Assembly (NCBI RefSeq): GCF_037975245.1
Contig: NC_092576.1
Location: forward strand, 36,236,611 to 36,300,610
Length of the DNA stretch: 64,000 nt
Direction: 5' to 3'
DNA from: Apostichopus japonicus
Lineage: Eukaryota; Echinodermata; Holothuroidea; Aspidochirotida; Stichopodidae
The notes under the pieces: model-generated
What the model was told of the DNA's origin: nothing
The model's database searches: none
Seen by the model: only the letters and a program-made list of their open reading frames with translations
Shown: piece by piece, positions 44,590 to 55,732 of the stretch
Numbering within the stretch: the stretch's first letter is position 1
Layout: each line of letters starts with the position of its first letter
Translations under genes and position numbers: made by a program

Positions 44590-44830
44590 CGGTGGAGCGC
44601 CGTGAAAGGCTCAACATGAGTTGCCTACGCAGCTAGCCTATGAAAGTGTAATTGTACAGAGACTATATGCAAGTTTAGGTTGCAACGTCTAGTCATGTGG
44701 GTACCAGTGAGGGCGCATGTGAGCGCCATGACAGGCTCAGAATAAGTTGCCTACGCAGCTTGCCTCTGAAACTGCAAATACACAGATATTATATGAAACT
44801 TTAATTTGTGACGTCCAGTCATGTAGGTCT
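44590..44830. repeat. tandem duplication, about 124 bp x 2
   Basis: GAGCGCCGTGAAAGGCTCAA at 44596 recurs as GAGCGCCATGACAGGCTCAG near 44720. Both are followed by AGTTGCCTACGCAGCT and later by ACGTC-AGTCATGT. Confidence 0.85.
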
Positions 44831-45429
44831 CGTTCACTTGGCAGGTAATGCCATATTGTAGAGCGCACGCGCACTACAATAATGCTAAAAACATACGTTA
44901 CGTAACCGTTGTGCCCCCTGGCTCTTAAAATAGTTCGTTGCCTCCACGGAGCTCAGTGGACGTTTAACTAAAACAAACGAGGGGGAAATCGCACAACTTG
45001 TAAACACGTAGTTTTTTTTACTACAGTATTTTCAAACCCTAAGCTTGAAGTGATGTTGCAAGCAGGCATTGATAGTGCTTTGGATAAAAGTCGAAACGCT
45101 TTCTCAAGTACAACACAGAAAACAGGGCAAAAATCATTCCTTGGAATGCAAGTTCTACACAAGAAATCACGGAAATGAAAAATGAAATCGAATCAACCGA
45201 GGATTTCTGTATTACAGCAGTAAATTAACTGAATGTATTCAATGAAACAGACAATAACACTTGTCGTGCTTCCTATTATGTTGATGACGAAATCATTGTT
45301 AGATTCATTTATGATATTTGTAGCCCCAATTTAATTTATAATTCACGACTCCAACTTCTCAGTAGTAGTCTTGACTGAGAACAGGGTTAATAACAAAACT
45401 CCAGTTAGTATTTAAAGTAACAAATTATA

Positions 45430-46600
45430 ATTTCATACATGTTGGCAGTGAGGATTAAAGAGGTGGTGGTGGTGATGGTTTCTATATACATAGTTTTATC
45501 TATTTTACAGAAACTATCAGACATTATATCAGACTCCAACCGATTTGAGTTATTTAATGAAATCACGCACCCTGATCGCAGTATAGTCAGTGTCAGTGTG
45601 ATTTACAAATCGCCTGGTGGTCCTTTATATCTACATTCAGCAAGGATTTTACTCCTCTTTGGAATTCGACGCAGTTACCCAGAAATCTTGCTTTATCTTA
45701 GGTGACTTCAATATTTATCTACTCAACTATACGGATGTGACAGCAATGTTTCTGGATTACTGTGTACATCTGTTTGTTGATGCCATGTATATCCAAGCCT
45801 ACAATAATTTCCGATACTCTGCTACGCTTATTGATATCATATTGTGTAAGGATGAAAGTTTAAATAATATTTCAGGAATATTAATTTATACCGTCACTGA
45901 TCATCTTCCTGTATACAATAATGTTATCAATTGCAACGCACAATCCAGTGCATACAAAGAAATAAATATTAACAACCGTGATATTCCTGCTCATAAGATG
46001 CTCACCTTTATTCATGAGGTACGTAATGTTAATTGAGACGAATTTTATGACTTGACAATTACTAATAACTCCTTTAATTAATTCATTGATGCCATGAATG
46101 ATTTCGTGGAAATATTTATCCACTTAAATGTCACACAATTAAGAGTTCTCAGAAAGTCGCTCCAAGAATTACTTCCGGTATTCTTTGTCCTATAGCTAAA
46201 AAAGAAGAGGAAAAAATACGTACCACAAATCATTACTTCAAAACCGCACTCTATCAGTAAGCTTAAAAACATCATGTACAAAATAAGCTGGCAGCCAGTA
46301 TTCGTGTAGCAAAGATATCTAAGTTTACAAAAACTTTCTGTGCATATATGACTGACCTAAAGAAAACTTGGGAAGTTATTAAGGAAATAATTGGCAAAAC
46401 CAACGGATTCTGCCCGGGTTTATCAACCTTTTTACATATAATGATATTGGCATTGAAAATGAACTTTAGGTCGCAATTTTTGTTTGCAATGATTACATTT
46501 CTTATATTGATCAAACTTTTGCTGCCAAGATTAAATATTTGTAACAATAAACGAATAACGGAAACTGACCGGGAGAGTTGAACAATGGAAAATAGCAAAG
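45430..46600 (+). mobile_element. decayed LINE, endonuclease part
   Basis: The frame at 45617-46036 reads LGDFNIYLLNYTD, then NNFRYSATLIDIILCKDESL and NNISGILIYTVTDHLPVYNN. GDFN, SATLIDII and TDHLP are the endonuclease/exonuclease/phosphatase motifs of CR1/L2-type LINEs. Upstream frames (45439-45700) carry LSDIISDSNRFELFNEI and HPDRSIVSVSVIYKSPGGPL, again endonuclease-like, out of frame. Downstream, KKTWEVIKEIIGKTNGF (46363-46420) matches the linker before the reverse transcriptase. Several frameshifts and stops; the RT domain is lost. Confidence 0.75.
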
Positions 46601-49600
46601 AAATTTGTAGTGAGAGCTGGATTTGGACCAGAGGTCACCCGTTGTAGCTATACATGTCTTTTCTATTTGCTAATGTTTCATTTTGTGATATGCCTCTTCC
46701 ATCCTATCTTAGTCCTTCCAATCCTAATTCATGTTTCATCACCTCTACCGACATCGTATATACAGTAGCTATCAAACATAATAACAGTGTTAATTTTCGG
46801 AAACATGTTTAATAATATGCAATTGATCATTAAACACATCACACATCAATGACGACAGGCAACTAACTTGACTATTTTGCCCACATATCTATAGCATAGT
46901 GCCCAATGACGTATGTTATCACCTACGTTAATAATAAGTGGACTGTCCATACCTAGTCGGCATGTCAGCACTACAGGCATTTTAGGAATGTCTCTCATTA
47001 AACAAGACCATTGCCACTTTTTTTGCAGTGCCCGAAACAATATCAGCATATTGTCCAACTTTCCACTGAAACATTTTGTTGCTGGGAAGGGTTAAGGGGT
47101 GGGGGGGGGGGGGTTCCTACGTATATTTCGATATGTATATTGTCCTATGGCTACAACTCTAGAAACCTTTATAAATTCACACGAAGTTTCGTTGTTCCTG
47201 TGCCCATGATCACTAGTAAACGTGTAACATTGCATCTTGAATAGGGAACACTTAGTATCATCCAATTAACACATATTAGTGAATGACAGTAAACAGGGTG
47301 TAGTGCTCGACAGCATCATGACGCATGTTAACACTATGGTATATATCCAATTGTGAGTGTATATTAGACCATCAAATACCTAAATTACTTTCGAAACTCT
47401 TACATTAATATCAATGTAGATCGTATCATAACGATATACACATTGGTTTTCTTTTGGTTAAGCGCATTATAAATGAAATAATCAACTCTATAGACACGTT
47501 ATTATTCAACAGTTAAAATGACATAGGATTTGCATAGGTCACACAAATAATGGCTGAGCATGTAGGCGCACTATATGCCTTACAAACGACTAAATATTGT
47601 CTACATTCTAGATGCTTTCTGCAATCACAGAAGATCTGAATGATAAATATAAAACTACACTAAACAGGGGGCTGATATGTATACATTTACAAGGTATACA
47701 CACAAAATAAATCAATAGATTGTTGATGTGTTCAAAGTTAAAAGATGAACTCTTACCTGTTTAGAAATTAATATATTCAATCTCTTTATCATTTTGGCCC
47801 TCTATTATAAATGTTTGACAGCTTAGAGTGTCTTTATGAATGATATAAATGTTTTCGAGCTTAGATGTTGTAAACAATTTTTTAACTAAGAGGACCTCAA
47901 TGAATGTTTCTCCAGGTAGCAGACACCTTTAACTTCTTGCACCAGATAGTACACAGACAAGCAATAATGTAGGTTACTGTTAACGCTTAAAGGGATACTA
48001 GTACACAGACTGGTAAATTAAATATTGGATTCCTTATGAAACCCCAAAGTGGGAGGGTTAGGGGGTGACAGGGGCAGTTGACAACTAATACCTGTCTCCC
48101 ATGGAATTCTCAAGTTACCCTAGATCAAACAGGGCAAATAATGAGCCTGCCAGAGACCACACAGGTAACAGGGTCTCATTCTTTATCACAGATAGGCCTA
48201 CAATGATCTTCTTAGAACAAACCATGTGGCTCAATGACACATCCATTGAGTTATGTGAGCATACATAACTATGTAGGGATCAACGATAAAAGAATACGTG
48301 AATGAAAAGGAGTAAAGCGGATAGGTATATCATATATACGCAAAAATCACAATTAGACACAAATCTAGTGAGTATTTTAATGTGAATGTTTTCGCATTGG
48401 TATTTCATATAAATATAGAAGAATTTGTGTGTGTGTCAATTCAACAGCTAAAGACATTTAATATTTCATATTTAAGATGAGTGGCTATGATTCCATATAT
48501 AGTACTATAATAGCAATTCAATTGAGGTGATTCACTCGATATTTTACAAACACATTGTTTAACTTACAGCGTGTAAAATAGAAAATGAAACAGTTTAGAA
48601 ATTGTTTGGATTTTTCCCTGCAAAGGAAATGACCGTGCGAGGAGTATATTTAATAAATATATAACACGATATTTGGATTAACCTTTATTGCATCCTTCCG
48701 CCAGTTTAGCAGGCAGTGTATGTTAGACAGTATTGAACTCACATTATGATGATACTGTGTACGTTAGAGATGTATCGCGTGAGTAAGCTATAGCTGTTTA
48801 AGATCAAACTCTGTTCCGGGTTTGCGCTCTTCACTAAACCATAGGCTGCGTTATGACATAGACAATGTAGCATGACTTCAACTATAGAGTTGTGTGCTGA
48901 ATGCCATAGTGATTATTACATACCAAGGAACCGTTTTTTTAAATTTGGTTTATGAGAACATTGGATCAGGCGAATTGAAGTGTACGTACAAACTAAGTTA
49001 CTTATGAATTCATATAAGGCCCAGTAATAATTAACTATCAGATCAATCTAATAAGCGCAACGTTATGCATACTATATGTTTGCATATATGTAGGTCATCA
49101 TATCAATTCCTTAGCGCCATTCCTTGTGCGGCACGCAAACTGAGTTCGACCGCCGCAGTTTTAGGCCTATGACTTTACCATATAGACCATTTTCCTACAG
49201 CCATAGCGTGAAAAGTTAATACCGAAAAAACTTAGTTCAAACGGCACTAAACAGAGAAATGTGTTGTCTCTAAAGTTATGTTATTTTCTTAACAATACAG
49301 TTCAAAATTCCACCGGACTTCGGTGATTTACGATGCAAGGTTAATAAATATCGAACTCAAAACCCTCATTGAAAACACACAGTAAATACTGAAGAAAATC
49401 ACCGTTTGATAGCCGTACTTTGTTTGCGTAACCATCCTCTTGAATATTCATTGACAAATTTAGTTCAAACGGTTTTGGAAAGGATTTTTTCTTAACTTTA
49501 CATTGATGTTAAATTCATTTTCATTGGTCACTGTCTTCAATCGGACCAAGTACAATCCAATCGAATGTCTTCTAAGAAAAATGCAAGTTTCGCTTTCTTC

Positions 49601-52335
49601 GGTGGGCACGCCGTTACGTAATATGTGTATCCTGTACTCTGCAATAGGGTACAGCTACGCAATGCACAGTGCTCACCTACATCGCCACAGCCGAGTTTCG
49701 CTTTCAAAACGTCATATTTTATTGAACTTAATATTATTTCAAAGAAAATGACCGTGGAATATGCATCATAAATATTGAAGCAAGTAAGTACCAATTAATT
49801 TATCTAATGCAATCCTATAATTATAGAAACACTGTTTAAGACCCCCCTGATGAATGGAATAGTCGAAACAACTTGTCCGCACAGAGCCACAGGATTTTCG
49901 GTCAAGGTGATGAGTCATACGCGTTGGTCAGTAAGAGGGCTATTTTGAAGAATGTTTAGTGTGCATTTTAGAAAGAAAGGAATTGATATGATAAATAAAC
50001 TAGTTATATTAGTACTTTATTCATCTCTATATTGTTATAGACCAGTCTAGTAGGCTACAACTCATTTGGTTTTTATTTTAGAGTCATAACATTGCGATAA
50101 AGTTGTTAACATTACGACTCGTCCATTAACTCAGGCACATATTTTTGTGTCACAATTCGTAACTGCCGTAAGTACGCCTATATCAATTGTTAGGAATGTT
50201 TAGGGAAAAAAGTAGCTACTTGCATTCCCCATTTTGAATGGGTGCCATTTTGTTTAAAAAATATTTATATATCGTTACCTAATGGTAGTGTTTAAAAACT
50301 GTGTATCAAGTAGGTTCCCTTTTGCCGCTCTTAAGTTCGACCTCTTTCAAGGAGAGCGGCAGAGAGGGGACTATCTTGTAATTTTACTGCAGAGAGAAAG
50401 CAAATAATGAAGATATGACGTCGTATTTATAGTGGTTATAGACACTTCAATACTGTTTGAAAATAAATAAATTATATCTTAAATAGAACATAATTTGAGG
50501 AAGAATAGCCTATTACAATGAGAAGGTAGAATGCATTTGAATTCCACTTAGTACTGGTTCTTATCAATATTACTATGCATGTGTTTGCCTAAAATCATTA
50601 TGGCATAAGCTTTGTACAATATCGTGAAGCATATAGCGTATATACATGAATTAGTTACGTGATCTAACACTGTACTTAGTAATCCGTACTTATACGTCTT
50701 TTCTAGGGTGTTGTCCGTTCACCCGAGTTCCGTGATTGCGCACTAGAGAACCGTTGCGGAATAAGGAAGTGTTTGTCGAAAGTAGTATTGTAGCATATAG
50801 GCTGAGGCTGTATGCATACAATGTAACGTAACGGGTATTTACGAAAAGAAAAGAGAATCTAGTGGCAAATTAAATGTTGTTTTACACAATCTGTTGTACA
50901 ACCGTAAAATTTTTTACAGAAATTTGAAATTAGGGATGATAGTAAACTGGTTCTGCTGAAAATTCTAGATGTCACATGTAAATATGCACACCGACTTGAG
51001 CAGTTCGATCTTTGGTGGAGAACAATATTGAGTGGTTGTATGGCTAATGGAGATACAAACACTGCTTTCCTGAGCTTAAAGGCTATGACAGCTATTTTTG
51101 CTCGAATAATATACTCATATCAAGTACAAAACATGAACAGGTATTGCTTTTGCAACAAAGGTTTGGCATTGTGTTCCCGTGAAGAGATCTGCACTATTTA
51201 CGTATCACACTTCCTATATTCCGGAGTTTAAAGTGTATTGTCAAACACAATTGCTGTAAATTGTTTGCATGTTCAGGTTAAAAAACCACATCCTCATAGT
51301 ACTTGGAGATGTGGAAATACACATGCTCAATATTTGGTGATGTTTTATGCTGACAAATGTCAACAGTAAAATTAGTAATATCATTGTTGCGGGAGAAATG
51401 TCTTTTTTCCCTGTAAACTGTACATATCATTTGTCCCCAATATTGTTTTTACAAACTGTTGCATAGTGATGAAATGCTAAATGCTCAAAAAACATATGAG
51501 AACGTTACCAATGTAACACACATCGTGACACCTGAAGTGTAAATCAAGCAACGTTTGAAGATATACTGAGATGATAACACATATAACCTTCTACACGTGA
51601 TCGACTAATTTTTGTAGTAGGGAACTGATTTCCTGCCCAAAATACTTTATATTCAAAGAACCATATCTAGAGTTAGGAATGTTATTGAGATGCAATTTTC
51701 AACTAAGTAACTACATGTTACTTTTCGATGTTAACATCGCATACTATCATTGCAACCGGTCTAACTTCATCAAGCAAACATTCACTACTTATGTAATGAG
51801 GTAGACATACTTTCAAACCACTTTCAATCCCACTCTACCTCTCCCACCCCCTCCCCCAAAAATGCCGAATATCAAAAAAGACATTTCTGACACGTATTTC
51901 TGTCCTTTAAAATCTCTATGAGAAAACAAAAAGTGTTTGAAAGTTTTACATTTTCGAGGGATTCACTCCCAGGACCCTCCTCTCTTGCTTTTTCCCAATA
52001 AGTGTACCTCCATCCGATCAGATATAAAGCAAACACTCGGCAACAGCCATGGCTAGCTGAATCAAGTTCAAATGTGCATAGTGTTGTAATGTTTTATCGG
52101 TACCAGTGGAATAGTGGTTCAAAATGCTGTATGGAAGGGTACAAACATTGGGCTAACAATACAATGTTATGTATCGAACTTGAAAGTAAAATCTTCAAAT
52201 CCTACAATGCCATGCAGTAACAACTAGTAAATCATTATTAGGCCCATATAGATAACGTTAGTTCTACCTAGACAAATTAAGGGAATGCAACTTAACCTTG
52301 GTATCATACCTGTGCTTAATTTCTCTAATTAATGT
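46601..52335. other. 5.7 kb without a supported gene
   Basis: AT-rich sequence with a 13-G run at 47101-47113. Short open frames (49503-49751, 50859-51231 on both strands) have no recognised motif or convincing splice pair. No tandem array was seen. Confidence 0.35.
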
Positions 52336-52358
52336 CGTCGTCGTCGTTGTCCTATGAG

Positions 52359-55300
52359 TCATGACTGACCCTTTGTGACCCTATTGATGATGACGTTCCA
52401 ACCACTTCTATCCTGGGCAAATCGGTGAGCTGCGCAGATGTTCATGCCGGTGATCTCTTTTATCCCGTCAGCCCATCGAACTTTTGGCCTACCACGTTTT
52501 CGTTGACCCTCAACATGACCTTGGGTAATGATCTTCTCCAAGTTGTCACCTTCTCTCCTAGAAATGTGTCCAAAATACTGCAGCTTGTTCTTATCTATCT
52601 TCTGACATAAGGTAACCTTCGCTCCAATTTGGTTCTTGACAAAATCATTTGACTTACGTTCCTTCCATGATATCCTCAGCATCCTCCTCCAACACCACAT
52701 TTCAAAAGCATGGATTTTCTTTCTGTCTACTGCTCCCAAAGCCCACGTCTCAGACCCATATGTAGCGATTGGAAAGACCAAAGCATTCATTATATGGATC
52801 TTGGTGTTCCTTGAGATCCCTCTGTCTTTCCAGATGTCAGTGAGGTTTATAGCAGATGATCTAGCCATGGCGAGACGCCGTCGTATTTCTTGTGAGCATC
52901 CACCACCATCCACAATCAGAGAGCCCAGGAAGTTGAAAGTGTTGACTACTTCAACATCCTCTCCATCAGCTTGAATATGATGGTCATTCTTTCCTCCACA
53001 TATCATAACCTTTGTCTTCTTAACATTGAGGTACAGTCCGTATTCCTCACTGGATTGCTTGACTCTTTCAATAAGGTCTTGAAGCTCTGCTGCTGTTCTT
53101 GCAAGTAGGGTAGTGTCGTCAGCATATCTAAGATTATTTATCTGGCGTCCTCCAATGGATACCTGTCCCACAAAGTCATCTAGAGCTAATCGCATGATGT
53201 ATTCTGCGTAGATGTTAAAGAGATACGGTGACAAGATACATCCCTGGCGCACTCCTTGACCTATTGTAAACCAGTCGCTGTCACCACATTCTGTTCTAAC
53301 TGTGGCCTCTTGACCTTCATACAAAGATTTTATCAGGATGATCACATGTGTAGAGAAGCCCATTTCTTTCATGATTCTCCACAACTTATGATGTTGAACA
53401 CAGTCGAAGGCTTTGCTGTAGTCAATGAAGCAGAGGAAAAGGGGTTGCTGGAACTCCGCGTTTTCCTCCATCATATTCCTCAAGTTTCCTATCTGATTTC
53501 TTGTCCCTCTTCCTTTTCTAAATCCAGCTTGCTCAGGTGGTAACTCACTTTCAATTTTGTTTCTTATTCTTTCCGCAATTATGTAGAGCAAAACCTTGCT
53601 TGCATGAGAGATGAGTGAGATGGTGCGGTTGTTAGCACACTCCCTTGTATCACCTCTTTTGGGTAATGGAAGAAACACTGCCCTTTTCCAGTCCTCTGGC
53701 CAATCTTTAGTTTTCCATATCTTGTTGCACAATCTATGAATTACTGCAACTCCCTCATTGCTGCTTTCCTTAAGTAATTCTGCCTGGATATTGTCCACTC
53801 CTGGGGCTTTACCCCTCCTTAGCTTCTTCATTGCATGCTCCACCTCGCAGAGAAGAATGTCTGGGTCATCCTCAAATTCTTGATCTTCTTCACCCTCCTG
53901 TGTGTCATCATCTTTGGATGCATACAACTTTTCACAGTATTCCTTCCATCTCGTCTTAATTTCATTTTCTTCTGTCAGGATGTTGCCATCTTCATCTTTC
54001 AGGACATTGAGTTTGGTGGTGGGTTTTGAAGTCAATAGCTTGATGTTTTTAAACATATCCTTGGTGTTATTTGTAGAGCTATCACGTTCCACTTCAGCAC
54101 ATTTTTGCTTGATGTAGTCTGATTTGTCACTCCTGATCTGCTTCTGAACTTTCCTAGATAAATCCTGATACTCTCTTCTCGTATCTGTGTTTTCCAGTCC
54201 CTTTTCTTTGACCTTCCGTCTTTGATCTGCCAAGTCGAACACCTTTTCTGTGAGCCAGGGCTTCCTTTTGTTCTTACGTTTGGGGATTGTTTTCTGTGCT
54301 GTGTCTAATACAACCTGCTTGACATCTTGCCAAAACTCATTCGGGGTGGATTCCTCTGAGTCCATCTCCATCAACCTCTGGAATTTGTTTTTCACTTCCA
54401 CTCGATACATGTCATCGATCTTGCTGACATCAAATCTCACTGGTTTTCTTGGCTTCTTGACCCTTCTCAATTTCATCCTCATTGTTGAAACCAGAAACTG
54501 ATGATCTGTTCCACAGTCTGCGCCTGGATAGGTTTTTGCACAGATGAAGCTGGATCTCCATCGCTTTTGGACCAGTATGTAGTCAATCTGGTTTCTGTAG
54601 CGTTGATCTGGTGATGACCAGGTATATAGCCTACGTGGGTGTTGCTTGAAGAGGGTATTAAGGATCATCAGGCCATTTTCTTGACAGAAGTCGATTAGCA
54701 GTTCTCCTCTCTCATTTTGCTCTCCTAGTCCATGGTTACCCATCACATTTTTATTGGTACACTGTCTTCCAACCTTTGCGTTGAAATCCCCAATAATCAC
54801 TGTGATGTCTCTCTTATTGACTGAGTCTATGGTCAGTTGTAGCTGCTCATAAAAGGCATTTATTTCATCTTCAGTCGATGTAGAGGTGGGTGCATAGGCT
54901 TGTATAACTGTAAAATTCATAGGTGTCCCTTGGATGCAAATGGTGATAATTCTTTCACTAACAGGGTTGTATCCGAGAACACATCTAGCCACGTCTAGGC
55001 ATGCAACAATTGCAACTCCATGCTCTCTTCTACTCTCAGTTCCAGAATAGTAAACCACATGTTTGCTTGATGTTGTCAGATGTCCTTTCCCTGTCCATCT
55101 CATCTCTGATATACCACATAAGCTAACATCACATCGTTCAATTTCTCTTGTTAGAATGTCTATTTTCCCACTGTTCATTGTCCTGACATTCCAGGTACCA
55201 ATTTTCAAAGTTGTTTTCCAGAGGTTACATCTGTTATCATTATCCTTGGGGTTATTGGCTACTACACTTCCATCAGGCATTATTCCATCAGGCTTTGATG

Positions 55301-55580
55301 CAGCAGCGTCATCGATGCAAGGTATGATGCCATCTGGCCTCTCTTCCCCAGTAGCATTTGAGACACCTTCACGCCTGGGGGTCTCACTATCCAGTGTCAT
55401 AGCTTTACACTCAATAGTTGTACTCATCATCATGGTATACATGGCAAAAGAAAGACGGTGGTGGTTTGCCATTGCCTTCCACCTCTGCTGGATGGCCGGT
55501 GGCTCTCCAATGAGCTCATACGCCCTTAGAGGTAGATCTTGCTTTTTACTTCTACCTGGGTATCCAGCTACCCTCCTCAT
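52359..55580 (-). CDS. RTE-like endonuclease/reverse transcriptase
   Basis: The 1,073-residue uninterrupted polyprotein performs target-primed reverse transcription. An APE-type endonuclease covers about residues 125-370: KIGTWNVRT with N131, SEMRW with E159, GDFNAKVG with D265 and N267, RNQIDYIL with D333, and TDHQ with D359-H360. A linker follows. The reverse transcriptase spans about 575-900: LRRGKAPGVDN (588-598), RTISLISHASKVL, FIDYSKAFD (718-726, first catalytic D720), GQGVRQGCILSP (774-785), YADD (819-822) and FLGSLI. The tail has WCWRRMLRISWKERKS (962-977), LQYFGH (1000-1005) and KRGRPKVRW (1028-1036), all usual in RTE-type elements. All catalytic residues seen are present. The first Met gives about 120 residues before the endonuclease; these include two PDGI-type repeats and no known domain. 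Some database proteins named craniofacial development protein 2-like are of this type. Confidence 0.95.
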   Translation of the reverse strand: MRRVAGYPGRSKKQDLPLRAYELIGEPPAIQQRWKAMANHHRLSFAMYTMMMSTTIECKAMTLDSETPRREGVSNATGEERPDGIIPCIDDAAASKPDGIMPDGSVVANNPKDNDNRCNLWKTTLKIGTWNVRTMNSGKIDILTREIERCDVSLCGISEMRWTGKGHLTTSSKHVVYYSGTESRREHGVAIVACLDVARCVLGYNPVSERIITICIQGTPMNFTVIQAYAPTSTSTEDEINAFYEQLQLTIDSVNKRDITVIIGDFNAKVGRQCTNKNVMGNHGLGEQNERGELLIDFCQENGLMILNTLFKQHPRRLYTWSSPDQRYRNQIDYILVQKRWRSSFICAKTYPGADCGTDHQFLVSTMRMKLRRVKKPRKPVRFDVSKIDDMYRVEVKNKFQRLMEMDSEESTPNEFWQDVKQVVLDTAQKTIPKRKNKRKPWLTEKVFDLADQRRKVKEKGLENTDTRREYQDLSRKVQKQIRSDKSDYIKQKCAEVERDSSTNNTKDMFKNIKLLTSKPTTKLNVLKDEDGNILTEENEIKTRWKEYCEKLYASKDDDTQEGEEDQEFEDDPDILLCEVEHAMKKLRRGKAPGVDNIQAELLKESSNEGVAVIHRLCNKIWKTKDWPEDWKRAVFLPLPKRGDTRECANNRTISLISHASKVLLYIIAERIRNKIESELPPEQAGFRKGRGTRNQIGNLRNMMEENAEFQQPLFLCFIDYSKAFDCVQHHKLWRIMKEMGFSTHVIILIKSLYEGQEATVRTECGDSDWFTIGQGVRQGCILSPYLFNIYAEYIMRLALDDFVGQVSIGGRQINNLRYADDTTLLARTAAELQDLIERVKQSSEEYGLYLNVKKTKVMICGGKNDHHIQADGEDVEVVNTFNFLGSLIVDGGGCSQEIRRRLAMARSSAINLTDIWKDRGISRNTKIHIMNALVFPIATYGSETWALGAVDRKKIHAFEMWCWRRMLRISWKERKSNDFVKNQIGAKVTLCQKIDKNKLQYFGHISRREGDNLEKIITQGHVEGQRKRGRPKVRWADGIKEITGMNICAAHRFAQDRSGWNVIINRVTKGQS

Positions 55581-55721
55581 CAGACCCCTCCTGAGCTCTG
55601 ATGGGGGTGTCGGTTTAGCCGCCGACGGCCCGGCCCTGGAACAGGTAGTACTGGTTTACAGGGTACCAGTAGCAGATCAACCGAACTGACCGCTGACGGT
55701 CAGTTCAAAACCTGACCTGAC
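55563..55721 (-). promoter_or_regulatory. structured 5' leader of the RTE-like element
   Basis: On the minus strand three strong hairpins follow one another: GAACTGACCG/CGGTCAGTTC with a 4-nt loop (55683-55706), TACTGGT/ACCAGTA with a 9-nt loop (about 55649-55671) and CATCAGA/TCTGATG (about 55579-55604), plus a GC-rich GGGCCGGGCCGTCGGCGGC stretch between. The leader probably holds the internal promoter. Self-cleaving ribozymes occur at the 5' ends of some related elements, but a fold was not demonstrated here. Confidence 0.5.
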
Positions 55722-55732
55722 CTAATTAATGT

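Larger units (their letters stand above)
52336..55721 (-). mobile_element. full-length RTE-like LINE with 11-bp target duplication
   Basis: CTAATTAATGT flanks the element exactly, at 52325-52335 and 55722-55732. On the minus strand the element begins GTCAGGTCAGGTTTTGAACTG, has a leader of about 141 nt and a single long frame. It ends about 24 nt after the stop in a short ACG/GAC repeat tail. A very short 3' UTR with a microsatellite tail and a single EN-RT frame fit the RTE group. A perfect duplication and an unbroken frame point to recent insertion. Confidence 0.93.

Noticed and set aside
52425-55689. plus-strand open frames of up to 208 codons
   Set aside because: They are antisense to the RTE-like protein, which carries all the recognisable motifs.
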